Assembly (NCBI RefSeq): GCF_018446385.1
Contig: NC_055987.1
Coordinates: 29,580,202 to 29,644,201 of the forward strand
Reading direction: 5' to 3'
Source: Zingiber officinale
Taxonomy: Eukaryota > Streptophyta > Magnoliopsida > Zingiberales > Zingiberaceae
Length of the DNA stretch: 64,000 nucleotides
Part shown: positions 22,637 to 33,679 of the stretch, piece by piece
Position numbering within the stretch: position 1 is the stretch's first letter
Layout: each line of letters starts with the position of its first letter
Notes under the pieces: model-generated
Told to the model about the DNA's origin: nothing
The model's input: only the letters and a program-made list of their open reading frames with translations
The model's database searches: none
Made by a program: the position numbers and the translations under genes

Positions 22637-24240
22637 TCCCCAAGGTAGCCTCATCGGAGGAGCACATAGCCGGCGAGTATAAGGCTCTTATAGCCGGCTT
22701 ACAAGCTGCTCGGCACGTCAGCGCTAGCAGGATTCTTATCCAATCTGATTCTCAATTAGCCGCTCAGTAGCTGGTTGGAGCATTCGAGGTCAATAATACG
22801 TGGCTCAAGTTGTACGCTGAAGCCTTCGAAAAGTTGAAGGTAAACTTTTATGAGGTAATCATCCAGAAGATCCCCCGAGCAGAGAACCAAGCGGCGGACG
22901 AGCTGGCTAAATTAGCGAGCTCACTCTCGCCGATCGTTATTACTCAGCCGATTGAGCAAGTATCCTTGGTGGCGCACGTCGATCGGATGGAGGGGCTCAC
23001 TTTTCCTAGCAATTGGAGAACGACCATAGTAGAGTTTCTACGATCAGGAGTTACGCTGTCCGATCGGGAGGAAACTCGCTTATTGAGAAGAAGAGACGGT
23101 TATTTCACCCTAGTCGGGGACCAGCTCTACAAGAAGGCCTTCTCCAGACCATTGCTTAAATGCGTCAGATCAAAAGACGCCAACTATATACTGCAAGAAG
23201 TACACCAAGACTCCTGTGGAGGGCATCCGGGCGGTTGGTCGCTAGCGAGAAAGATTCTGTTGGTCGGGTACTTCTGGCCGACTCTACAAAAAGATGTCGC
23301 TCGAACAGTAGCTAACTGTATGTCCTGCCAGAAGTACCACCACCTCTCCCACCGGCGAATGAAGAGATGAAGGCTTCCACTATGTCGTACTCTTTCGACC
23401 AATGGGGCATGGATATTGTGGGACCCTTCCCCATGGCGACCGGCTAGTGAAAGTTTTTGCTCGTCGTGGTAGACTACTTCTCCAAGTGGGTTAAAGCCGA
23501 GCCGCTGGCGAAAATAACCGAGCAGATGGTCCAGAAGTTCATTTGGCAGCATATCATCTATCGGTTCGACATTCCACATCGACTCATCTCAGACAATGGT
23601 AGACAGTTCACCGGACGGAAACTCAAAGAGTGGTGCGAGGAGTATGGCATCCAGCAGGCCTTCACCTTCGTAGCGTACCCTCAGAGCAACGGACAGGCTG
23701 AAGTCGCCAATCGAGAGATCTTGCAGATTTTATGAGTTCAGCTCAACCACATCGGGGGGAGCTGGGTGGACGAGCTCTCTGGCGTGTTATGGGCAATCCG
23801 CACGACCCCTAAGGAAGGCAAGGGGGTAACCCTGTTCCACCTGGTGTACGGCGGTGAAGCGAACGTCCCGGTTGAGATTGGAGTCGAATCCAATCGAATA
23901 CAACACTACAACGAAGACAATGCCCAGCGGAGGCTTCTGGAGCTGGACTTTGTAGATAAGACACGCGACAAAGCAGTCGTTCAGCTGATGGCGTATAGGT
24001 AGAGGATGAGGCAGAACTACAATCGATGAGTGATCCCGAGGTCGTTATAGGTCAGCGACCTCGTGTGGAAGAAGGTGAAGTCGGTCGGCGACGTCACTAA
24101 ACTAGAAGCTCTGTGGGCCGGACCATTCAAAGTCATGGAGAAGCTTCGCTCGGGCGCCTATTACCTAGAGGATGAGGACGGGCGACGACTACAACGTCCC
24201 TGGAGCGCAAACCATCTCCAACCGTACCGAGCTGGATGAA
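22637..24240 (+). pseudogene. Second (archaeal-type) RNase H and integrase of the Retand-like element
   Basis: 22637-22930 reads HIAGEYKALIAGLQAARH, SDSQLAAQ, LVGAFEVNN and NQAADELAKLASSL. This is the extra RNase H of Tat elements, lacking its N-terminal strand and first Asp. Integrase follows: zinc-binding HQDSCGGHPGGW and CMSCQKYHH, then the core with MDIVGPFPM (Asp), ISDNGRQFTG (Asp) and NGQAEVANREI (Glu). The C-terminal part is VWKKVKSVGDVTKL, then YYLEDEDGRRLQRPW. Stops lie at 22768, 23445, 23448, 23733, 24000, 24027 and 24048, and a frameshift near 23368. Catalytic residues of the core remain. Confidence 0.87.
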
Positions 24241-24324
24241 AGGTGTGCCAATGTAATTGAGGTTTGCTCTCCATTTTTCTTGTTTCCCTTGGATGCAGGA
24301 TTAGAATGAAAAATGAAAGGTTAC

Positions 24325-25490
24325 CAAAATTCTCGTCGAGCGACGACGTTAAACTCAAGTCTCCATCGACAGTCGAGCGGCGACCTTAAACCCCGGTCTT
24401 CACCAAATCGTCAAGCAGCGACGTTAAACTCAGGTCTCCACCGATGGTCGAGCGGCGACCTTAAATCCCAGTCTTCACTAAATCGTCGAGCGACGACCTT
24501 AAACCCAGGTCTCCACCGACGGTCGAGTGGCGACCTTAAACTCTGGTCTTCACCAAATCATCGAGCGACGACGTTAAACTCAGGTCTCCACCGATGGTCG
24601 AGCGGTAACCTTACCCCGAACAGCGACGTTAAACTCAGGTCTCCACCGACGATCGAGCGGCGACCTTAAATCTCGGTTTTCACCAAATAGTCGAACGGCG
24701 ACGTTAAACTCAGGTCTCCACCGACGGTCGAGTGGCGATCTTAAATCTCGGTCTTCACCAAATCATCGAGTGGCGACGTTAAACTCAGGTCTCCACCGAT
24801 GGTCAAGCGGCGACCTTAAACCTCGGTCTTCACCAAATCATCGAGCGACGACGTTAAACTCTGGTCTCCACCGACAGTCAAGCGACGACCTTAAACCCTG
24901 GTCTTCACCAAATCGTTGAGCGACGACGTTAAACTCAGGTCTCCACTGAAGGTCGAGCGGCGACGTTAAAACCAAGTCTCCACCGACGGTCGATTGGTGA
25001 CCTTAAACCCCGGTCTTCACCCAATCGTCGAGCGGCGACGTTAAACTCAGGTCTCCACCGACGGTCGAGCGACGACCTTAAACCCTAGTCTTTACCAAAT
25101 CGTCGAGCGACGACATTAAACCCAGGTCTCCACTGACGTTCGAGCGACGACCTTAACCCCCAGTTTTCACCAAATCATCGAGCGACGACGTTAAATCCAG
25201 GTCTCCACCGACGGTCGAGCGGCGACCTTAACCCCCAGTCTTCACCAAATCATCGAGCGACGACGTTAAATACAAGTCTCCACCGATGGTCGAGCGGTGA
25301 CCTTAAATCCCGGTCTTCATCAAATCGTCGAGCGACGACGTTAAACCCTAGAGTCGAGCGGTGACTATAAACCCCCAGGTTGAGCGGCGACCTTAAACCC
25401 CGGTCTTCATCAAATCGTCGAGCGGCGACGTTAAACCCTAGAGTCGAGCAGCGACTATAAACTCTAGAGTTGAGTGGCAACCTTAAATTC
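24325..25490. repeat. 75-bp tandem array, about 14 units
   Basis: Each unit has two related halves of 37-38 bp: GTCGAGCGACGACGTTAAAC-TCAGGTCTCCACC and GTCGAGCGGCGACCTTAAAC-CCCGGTCTTCACC followed by AAAT. The array is fairly regular from 24325 to about 25330, then becomes irregular with shortened units. It lies between integrase and the antisense gene, where Retand-type elements carry amplified 3' repeats. The open frame across it (SGDLK... repeats) is a by-product. Confidence 0.92.
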
Positions 25491-25689
25491 AGGAGATATG
25501 ATCCTAGCGAATTTATCAATAATGAAAGAACGGTCATAGCAGCCGTTTAGGACTATATTGCTAGATAATAACAAAAAGATAGCATATGAAGAAAAATCAC
25601 AAAAGGACTTTATTGATAGCAAATCAAACACTGCCGAACGACAGGAGTACATTCAGGGCTTACAAAAATATTTTCTATAGACCCCTCGC

Positions 25690-27923
25690 TCACTCGATAT
25701 AGTCGAAGGCTTCGTCAAGAATGGACTCGAGGAGCTGGACGCGGTTAACATCATTGTCAGATAGGCCTTCCGAGACGTGGTCGCTCGCCTTCAGCTGGCT
25801 GAGCGTCGCGTCGATGGCCAACTCAAACGAGCAAACAATCCGATTGATCGCCTTTTCCAAAAATTGATCTGAGCGGAGGTACTGTTGCCTCAGGACCGTG
25901 AAGCGACCCGGCTCAGCCTCCTGGTAGGCTGTCAATGCAGTGCGGGAGGCCTCCAGATCTTGTTCAAGGCGCTGCATTTGACCTTGAAGCTCAGCCTCCT
26001 TAGCCGAACGACTCTCCCGCTCGACGATCAGAAGGTTCTCCGCATTTTTGAGCTTCTCAGCCAACTGACGAGCCTCCTTGTTCTTCTGTTCCAGGTCAGC
26101 GATGGCCCGTTGTTTCCTTGTGGAAGCTAGATCAACATTTCGATCGTAAGTCTTCAATTATGCCTCAATCTAGTCCAGCCTACTGGACTGCTTGGCTGAC
26201 TTCTGCTGCTCCGCCGTGAGAAGTTGTTGGGCCTTTTTCAGGTCGGCCTGCAGACGAACGGTCGGTGGCCCCTAGGAGTAGGAAGCTTCTCTGGAAATCT
26301 TGAGTAGCTCGTCCTCCGCTTGAGCCAATCGCTAGCACATGGCGATGTTCTCCACTCAGAACTGCAAGCAAGCGTTAGTGTCGATCAAAGGTAAATCATG
26401 AGTTGATAGTTGAGAATACTAACCCCGGTTGACATTTCTAGATGACTATCGGCGAGCGCAGCAGGGGGTTTCACCGCCGCTCGTGCCCTTGCTTCCTCCC
26501 AGACACGGGCGAGCCGACCACGAATATAGACTTGATGTTGAGGAGAGTTGGGTTGATCGCCTGGCGCTAAAAGGTCCTCTGTCGGAAGGTGAAGTGTGGC
26601 GGTGATGGATCGTCGCCCGGTCGACACCGATTGAGCGGAGGTTGTCAGGCCGGAAGCTTGGGCTGGGGGAACTAGAAGAATCGTAGATCATGTTATCGTC
26701 CGCCTAGATGGAGGAAAGGAAGTGATCAGCCGAACGGCGAGCGACTCTGATAGCTCAGCCAAAGATGGAGTCCAATCAGAGGAGGTAGCCTCCACAGTTA
26801 CGGGAGCGGCTGGAGACGGGGTGCCTCCCCCTGCAAAAGCTTGTACGACCGAAGTGGCGGAGCGGGAAGGCGTGTCCATTTGGTGTCTCTTGCGAGTGAG
26901 AGGTACCTTATCGCTTGAGGACCCCAAACCCTCAGCAGGGATGACGGGTGGCACTTCTTGGATTGGGCTTGGGTCGGCCGCCCCTCCTACACTGGGCGTC
27001 CGTTCGGTGATCCCGTCGTCCACAGTTGGGGTCTCCCCAACTGTATCCTCCTGTGAGCCGATAGGGGGTCAAGCTGAGCCGCTCCATCTCTTTAACTACA
27101 GCTGCTTCGATCTCAGCTTGCTTGGCCTTCATTATGCCAACTGCCCGAGCGTGCATCATGATGTCGGTTGCAAAAGAAGATAAGAATTAGTTAGACTCAA
27201 GGGAAGAAGGTTGAGGAATTTCATACCTAGGCTGCTCGGGAGCTTCGTTCGGATCGGACTTAGCCCGAACACATACAACACACCCTTTGACAACAACTTA
27301 TGAATGTTGAACTTCAGGCCGACCAGCATATTAGCAGCATGGAGGTAGTCCGGTCGGGTCTTATACTTCTTCAAATCAGGTTGAGTAGGAAGCCCGACCT
27401 GCCATTTGGTCTGGAAGCTTGGCCGCTCGAGGAGTCTCAAAAAGAAGAAGTACTCCTTCCAGTGTTTGTTGGAGGAGAACATTTTGTCAAACAAGACCAG
27501 ACTGATGTGGGATTGGAAAAGGTAAGTGCCCAGCTCGGATTGTTTGGGGTAATAAAAATAGTGGAAGACCTGAGGGGTCAGTGGAATATTGTGCACTCGG
27601 AACAACATTACCACGTCGCACAGTAGGTCGAAGGAATTGGGGACAAGCTGGGGGAGCGGGACACGAAAGTAGTTGCAAACCTCGGTTATGAAAGGGTAGA
27701 TGGGAAACTGAAGACCAGCCACGAATTGGTCTCAGAAGAAACAGACTGTGCCGACCGATGGATCATTGGGTCGGTCGGACGGGGAAGCTAGAACTATTTC
27801 ATGGCCAGAAGGGATGTCAAAGGTGTTTATTAGACTCGCGGCATCACCCGCGTCGAACCGAGTCTCCATGGTAGCATACCAGAGACTGGGAGCGGGATCG
27901 GATGACTGCGAGGAGCTCGTCAT
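25690..27923 (-). pseudogene. Antisense extra gene of the Retand-like element (gypsy-type transposon domain plus coiled coil)
   Basis: The likely start is the ATG at 27923 (MTSSSQSSDPAPSLWYATME). The first domain continues across an in-frame TGA at 27732-27734 (CFF-stop-DQF, probably once CGA Arg). It includes FPIYPFITEVCNYF, QLVPNSFDLLCDVVMLFRV, HYFYYPKQSELGTYLFQS, NKHWKEYFFFLR and VLYVFGLSPIRTKLP. This resembles the plant 'putative gypsy type transposon' domain (PF04195 as I recall it). A likely intron begins GTATGA near 27226. Beyond it are a low-complexity Ser/Pro/Gly region (26385-27023) and a charged coiled coil (25690-26157: IADLEQKNKEARQLAEKLKNA and on). Function is unknown; such antisense genes occur in Tat-lineage elements. 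Confidence 0.75.
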
Positions 27924-28207
27924 TGCCGAGAAATGAAAAGGCAGAAGGTTCGAGGGGAAAGATGGCCGGAAAACACAGAAAATTGAAAAATACGGTGGCG
28001 GAAAAGGACCAGCGGGAAAGCAGCAATGGTGATGGAGAGGGAAAGCTTACGAGAGGGAGAGGACCACCGCAGGGAGCTGGGGATCGCCGCAACAAAGAGC
28101 CAAGGTTCGTCGGAGCAAGCAAACGGGCAATCGCCGGAGCAAGCAAATGCATAATTGCCGAAGCACACAGCAGACGCAGGACGATGGAACAGAAGCCGAC
28201 ACCTCAG

Positions 28208-28217
28208 CTTTATAAAG
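28208..28217 (-). promoter_or_regulatory. Possible TATA box for the antisense gene
   Basis: CTTTATAAAG is its own reverse complement and lies about 290 bases upstream of the antisense start codon at 27923. Position makes it a plausible promoter element. There is no further support. Confidence 0.3.
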
Positions 28218-28359
28218 AATGGCTTGGCCGACCGGAGTCGTCCGATCTAGGGCACGAGAATCAAAGCGCACATCCAGCCGTTGAATTCGAACCACCAAAC
28301 GTCACATCAGCAGTTGTCACCTCAGACGTGCAGCGGCTACGTCGACGACACGTGGCGCT

Positions 28360-30111
28360 TGATGTGCGTAGATTGTATGCACTTGTTTAGTATGTTTTGA
28401 CGCACATTCACATATTTTACATATGCTTTATCTATGCATTTTCGTACTTCCAGATTTGCTTTTATCATATTTACTCTTTTTGTTCGAAAATCTACTTTTG
28501 TGCATTTTCTGTACGTAGGAGTCGTATTTGGAGGAGAATTTATGATCAAGGCCTAATCTGCAAGCTAACGAAAGGAGGAAGACACCATCTTGGAGTGCCA
28601 CACGACCATGTCTGGGAGAGTGATCTAGGTCGTGTGGTGATGCTCACCTGTGCAGCATTGACAGAGCAGGGCAATGTCCAGGCCCTGTGGTGATGATCAC
28701 CCGTGTAGTTTCTGCAGAAAAGGAGAAGGTCACGGTCGTGTGTACATCACATGGCCGTTCCAATTTGCAAGCCTTCTAGAGCCAAAGCAGTACACGACCG
28801 TGTAGCTCTACACGGCCGTGCAATTTTCCCAGAAGCCAAACAAGCCCTGGCTGTGTTCCAGACATGACCGTGCATGAGTTCCAAAACTGGAGGCAGCACG
28901 GGCCGTGTAGATCTACACGACCATGTAAGGTTGGTAGTGGCAGAACATGTCACGGTCGTGTGCATCACACAGCCGTGTGAGATGGGCAGTGAAGAGAATG
29001 ACCTAGGCCGTGTTTCACACATGACCGGGTCTCGGGGTCGTGTGGCGCCCAAAATTTCTACTCTATATAAGGGTTTCTTTCATCATTCAAGGGGGAGTTC
29101 TCCCTTTTGGGAGAAAACAAGATTTGGGTGATTCCTCACCTTCTTGGAGGGATTTTCTGGCGATCTAAGGGCATATCTTTAATGAATCGACCACGAGATC
29201 GAGGATTGGATCCGAAGACCTTTCTTCATCATAGATAAGCTTTTCTTCCCTTTCTCTTCTTGGATTTTGGGATCAAGATGCTTATGATCCTCTTGTCTTT
29301 GGATTTCTTTTCTTGTTCTATGGATTAGATCTCCTTATTCTAGGATGGAGGAAGTATTTATAATATGATTTGATGTAAACTCTTGTGGATTTGCCAATTT
29401 CCTATTTCTAGGATTTTGTCTTGTTGTATCTATTTGATCTTGTGTGGATTGTTGCGATTGGACTTAATTACCATACTTGATTGAATGTTTGAGTATCTTG
29501 TGGATCTTGTAGAGGTAATTTCTCATTCAATTATTCGAGGGACGTACGTGACAGACAAGCCCGTGTAAGGATGATTGAGGGATAATCTTGAAGGTGAAAT
29601 AAGGTCATTCAAGGGGGTAGGATAGATTGTATGCTTAAATCTTTTATATCTTGATATGGGTTGAGAAGTAATGAATTTTCTATGTTGATTATCTGAGGGA
29701 CACACGTGATAGGCAAGCCCGTGTAAGGACATCATAGGAATCATTCTTAATTGATCACATTTAGATATAGATTTTGGTCCTAAGCCGATTGTCTATTGCA
29801 AGAGAGAATCCACAACCTTCTACAAATGATGGACAATTGAGGAATAAGATTTGGTATATCATTTACATTGAATAACATTACAAAGAAACCAAAACTCCTA
29901 GAACATCCTTTTATCATAACCCTTATTCCTGTTTCTATGCTTTTACTTCTATGCTTACTTTCCATAGTTGCACTTAGTTTTTATAAATCAATTGATTAGT
30001 TGTTTAGCTAATTTGTGTTAAGATATCTTTAGTGGTTATAACCAGTCCCTATGGATACGATATCTTTCTTTATTACTGACGACGTATCCATACACTTGCG
30101 GAACGTTAACA
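28360..30111 (+). mobile_element. Probable solo LTR (about 1.75 kb) inside the Retand-like element
   Basis: The segment starts TGATGTGCGTAG and ends CGTTAACA. It carries a TATA box TATATAAG at 29064-29071 and GGATACGATATCTTTCTTTATTACTG...ACTTGCGG near the end, a wording common at Gypsy LTR ends. It has no coding domain or primer-binding site. Flanking bases (GCGCT and ACGCC) are only a weak match for a target duplication, so edges are tentative. A cluster of CACGGCCGTG palindromes fills 28590-29045. Confidence 0.6.
28590..29045. repeat. Cluster of CACGGCCGTG-type palindromes
   Basis: CACGACCGTG, CACGGCCGTG, CACGGTCGTG and near variants occur about a dozen times, often as a pair around TAGCTCTA or TAGATCTA (28792-28820 and 28897-28926), so each pair forms a hairpin of roughly 30 bp. 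Confidence 0.75.
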
Positions 30112-30408
30112 ACGCCCTCCCACAGGGTAACATTTAATGGGCGTGGGTGCATGCTTGGCCTTAATGGGGGTGATTTACACGTATTCCAAGGAGATTTGGG
30201 TGGCGTCAGTATTGACCGCCCGACTCGCGCTCCTCCAGGAACGATGGGGAAAATATATCCAATTACAAAGGCTTAATGCGCCGACCGACAGAGAGAGATC
30301 AGTCCTACATGGAGCGATCGGGATTCAACCCACCTATTAGTTGATCGGCCAATCGGTCACAAGACTACTTGTCCAGTTAGTCGGACTTGGAGCCTCCTTC
30401 GACTAAAC

Positions 30409-30424
30409 TTGAAGGGGAGGCACG
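30409..30424 (+). other. Polypurine tract of the Retand-like element
   Basis: GAAGGGGAGGCACG directly precedes the 3' LTR start TGATCC at 30425. Confidence 0.65.
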
Positions 30425-31290
30425 TGATCCGGTGGTAAGGTAGAGCCTGTCTGGCAGGTGGTTAAAGTGGTCAACGTCCTAGGCAGGCGTCCAATCGCGT
30501 GAGCTACCTTCCTGGTTAGCATGAAGGGTAGCCAGACCGACACTCTGACAACTCAGTTAGATACCGGGCTTCTGACGCTCATAAAGCTCAAGCAGGGAGG
30601 CACGAAGGTCAAGCAGCCATCCTGCTCGGCTAACCAGTGGGCGCGACCTCGACCCGACAAATAGGGCTCCCTCGCCTGACAGGGAGGAGCCGAGCGGATG
30701 ATCGGCCCGACCATTGTATCACCCGGACGGCAGATTAGCTGAGCGACTATCCCGCTCAGCTCAATTAAGGGCAAAAGGAGCAGAAGAGGTAATTGGCGAT
30801 ATCTTTCTAGGGGCCAATGTCATCGACAGGCGGCATGGTCGGTGACATGGCTAGACAGAGGATCGTACGGTGGAAGCTTCCACTGTCACGTCAGGGATAT
30901 GCTCGGGTTGTTAAGGTATGACGTTAGACACACTTTTCTGATATGTCCTTTCCAGGTATGCTTCGGGAAGTGTGCACACCTTGGGAAACATACACGTGCC
31001 TCCCGGGAGCCCTATATAAGGACCCCCAGGTTTCGACGGAGGTATATTCACTATTGTAGCTACAGTTACGCTGCTGCTCCTTTTTCTCTACTTCATTCTT
31101 CATTCACTTGCCGCTGGTGACTGACTTGAGCGTCGGAGGGCCATTGTCGGGGAACCCCTCTCTGGCTCGGCACAAAGGAATTGTGGTTGCAGGCTTAGCT
31201 TATCGGAGATCTGCATCATCTTCAGTCGATATCCAGTCAACGTGAGCGCCAACTTCGCAGCGTCCGTCGACTCACTCTTGGACAGGATCA
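30425..31290 (+). repeat. Retand-like 3' LTR (866 bp)
   Basis: It begins TGATCCGGTGGTAAGG and ends GGACAGGATCA, the same length as the 5' LTR. TATATAAG is at 31013-31020. It is followed by ACCAT, the target duplication, and then Copia-A pol. Confidence 0.93.
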
Positions 31291-32693
31291 ACCATACTTG
31301 GGAATTAGTAGACCTTCATTCTGGTACTAAACCATTAGGTTGTAAATGGATACTAAAACGTAAGTATAAAGCTGATGGATCGATTGACAAGTATAAGGCC
31401 AGACTTGTAGCCAAAGGGTACAAGCAAAAGGAAGGCCATGATTACTTCGATACCTACTCACCGTTGATAAGGATTACGTCCATACGAGTGCTGATAGCCA
31501 TTGCAGCATTGTATGACCTTGAAATACACCAAATGGATGTTAAGACTGCATTCTTAAATGGTGAGTTGGAAGAAGAAATTTACATGGAGCAACCCGAGGG
31601 GTTCGTAGCTCATGAAAATGAGGGAAAGGTGTATCGACTTGTTAAGCCGTTGTACGGACTTAAACAAGCACCAAAACAATGGCACAAAAAATTTGACAAA
31701 ATAATACTATCAAACGAATTCAGAATAAATGAATGTGACAAATGCATTTATGTCAAAATCACACTTGAAAGTTATGTAATCGTCTGTCTATACGTAGATG
31801 ACATACTCATAATGGAAAATAATCATGATGTAATCATGAGTACTAAGAAAATATTGACCAATAATTTTGATATGAAAGATATGAGTCTAGCAGATGTCAT
31901 ATTGGGAATTAAAATTCTCAAGACATCCGATGGGATAGTTTTAACACAATCCCATTATGTAAAGTCAGTATTGAAAAGATTCAATGCATACGATCTCTCT
32001 ACTGTAAAAACTCCTATTGATCTAAGTCAACACTTAACGAAAAATCATAGTGAGTCCATATCACAATTAGAATATTCTCGGATAATTGGTAGTTTGATGT
32101 ATCTCACAAACTGCATACGTTTGGATATTGCCTGTGTGGTTAACAAACTGAGTCGTTTTACAAGCAATCCAAACGACACCCATTGGAAAGCACTGATGCA
32201 AGTTCTTAGATATTTAAAACATACTATGAACTACGGATTATATTACAGAAAGTATCCCACGGTCTTGGAGGGATATTATGATGTTAATTGGATATTAGAT
32301 ACAAAAGACTCCAAATCCACTAGTGGATATGTATTCACGATCGGTGGGGGAGCAGTATTTTGGAAATCCACTAAGCAGATGTGCATAGCTCGGTTAACAA
32401 TGGAATTCGAGTTTATAGCACTTGACAAAGCAGCTGAAGAAGCTGAGTGGTTGCGAAATTTCTTGGAAGATGTTCCGAGCTGGATGAAACCTGTGCCCAC
32501 CGTACTTATCCACTGTGATAGTCAATCAATAATTGGAAGGACACAGAGTAGTTTGTATAATGGTAAGTCACAACATATACATCGTCGACATAATACCATT
32601 AGGCAGTTGATCTCGAACGGAGTGATTGCAATCAACTATGTCAAATATAAGGATAATTTGGCAGATCCCCTTACAAAGGGGCTAAGTCGAGAT
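31291..32693 (+). pseudogene. Copia-A reverse transcriptase and RNase H (open, but separated from the rest of pol)
   Basis: The frame is uninterrupted for about 470 residues; the apparent start at 31242 lies in the neighbouring LTR and is not native. RT motifs are [71 protein letters not shown] and the catalytic YVDDILI. RNase H follows with YDVNWILDTKDSKSTSGYVF, MEFEFIALDKAAEEAEWL, CDSQSII and ADPLTKGLSRD. Catalytic Asp pairs are preserved. The upstream part ends at 20455 and the last codons follow at 36991. This is the best preserved retroelement protein here. Confidence 0.9.
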
Positions 32694-33679
32694 TGTAGGA
32701 CTGTTGGATCGGCTAGAATGGGGGTTGAATAGCCCTGAAAAAAATAAATAAACCCTTCCCAACTTTTCAAACTAACACTTGTAAAATAATCAAAGTAGTA
32801 AATTAAAAGCAGAAAAGAAAGAGGCACAGTTGTTTACTTAGTTACAATCGGGGAGGTTGTTACTCCAAGGAAAGGATGAAGCGCATTATCAATCTCCTTC
32901 AGGCGGAGAAGCCTCTTACAGTGTTGAAGCACAAAAAGAAAGAAGCTAATCTAAACAGTGGAAAGCGCACAAGTATTTTTACAATTTCTGAACTGATGAA
33001 AAGCTTCTGGACCAAGGCTATATTTATAGCCTTGGTCGGGGGCCTTTGGAAGGTTCCGGGCGTCCTGGGGGGATAAATTTTATCCCCCAACGTTCAGATC
33101 GAGATAAATCTCGATCTGGTCAAAAACTCTGGTCCAGGCGCCCCGGGCTGCTCCGGGCGCCCCGGACTGCTCTGGGCGCCCCGGAGCCAAAAGTCAACAG
33201 CGATTGACTTTTTCATCCGGGACCTTTGCTCCGATTCGGTTCGGCTCGGTCCGGGTCTTCTATTCCAGATCTGTTCGCTTGGGTGATCTCTGCCATCCGG
33301 AAAAGGGCTCACTCGAACCCAACTTTCGGTCTTCTCGAGCGGGCTTCCCTCCAGCTTCTCGTCCGCCGGTGTACTCATCCGCAGTCTTCGTCCCTCGGAC
33401 GCACCGCGTGCCATCCTTCTCGCTAGCTGCGTCTCTTGCTCCCTGAGTAATCTTCCGCTCCAACTTTCGTCCCTCAGAATCACCGTATGCTTCATTCTCG
33501 TCCGCCGATGTACTCTTCCGCAGCACCTCGCCCCTCGGACTGTCGTCCTTCTCGCTAGCTGCGTCTTCCGCTCGACTACCTGTGCTCCTAAGCTCCTGCA
33601 CACTTAGACATAAGGTTAGTAACAAACATGACCTAACTTAACTTGTTGATCACACCAAAACAACCTTGGGGTTCCAACA
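32694..33679 (-). repeat. 3' LTR of gag-only element copy 1
   Basis: 986 bp. It contains GGGCGCCCCGG minisatellite units (33130-33185) and the palindromic TATA region at 33012-33035. Open frames in its GC-rich part on both strands (such as 33094-33603) have no protein homology. Confidence 0.9.
33012..33035 (-). promoter_or_regulatory. Palindromic TATA region in the gag-only LTR
   Basis: On the minus strand CCAAGGCTATA, two A bases and TATAGCCTTGG form a 24-bp inverted repeat around TATAAATA. The same block is at 36306-36329, 60003-60026 and, with one change, 62698-62721. Confidence 0.7.

Larger units (their letters stand above)
20456..31290 (+). mobile_element. Tat/Retand-like Gypsy element with antisense gene and tandem array
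   Basis: Two 866-bp LTRs (20456-21321 and 30425-31290, TGAT...GATCA) are flanked by ACCAT duplications (20451-20455 and 31291-31295). Internal order is primer-binding site, gag, a second RNase H domain, integrase, a 75-bp tandem array, an antisense gene, a solo-LTR insertion, and the polypurine tract. A second RNase H, a 3' tandem array and antisense extra genes are known traits of the Tat lineage (Retand, Grande, RIRE2 types). Protease, RT and the first RNase H are absent, so there is a large internal deletion. It interrupts Copia-A pol. Confidence 0.92.

Noticed and set aside
24313..24669. 118-residue frame of SGDLK repeats
   Set aside because: It is a by-product of the 75-bp tandem array; units shift frame beyond it.
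33094..33603. 169-residue minus frame and similar ones at 36501, 60097, 62905 and 63260
   Set aside because: These are open frames in the GC-rich half of the gag-only LTRs. They differ between LTR copies by indels and have no homology.
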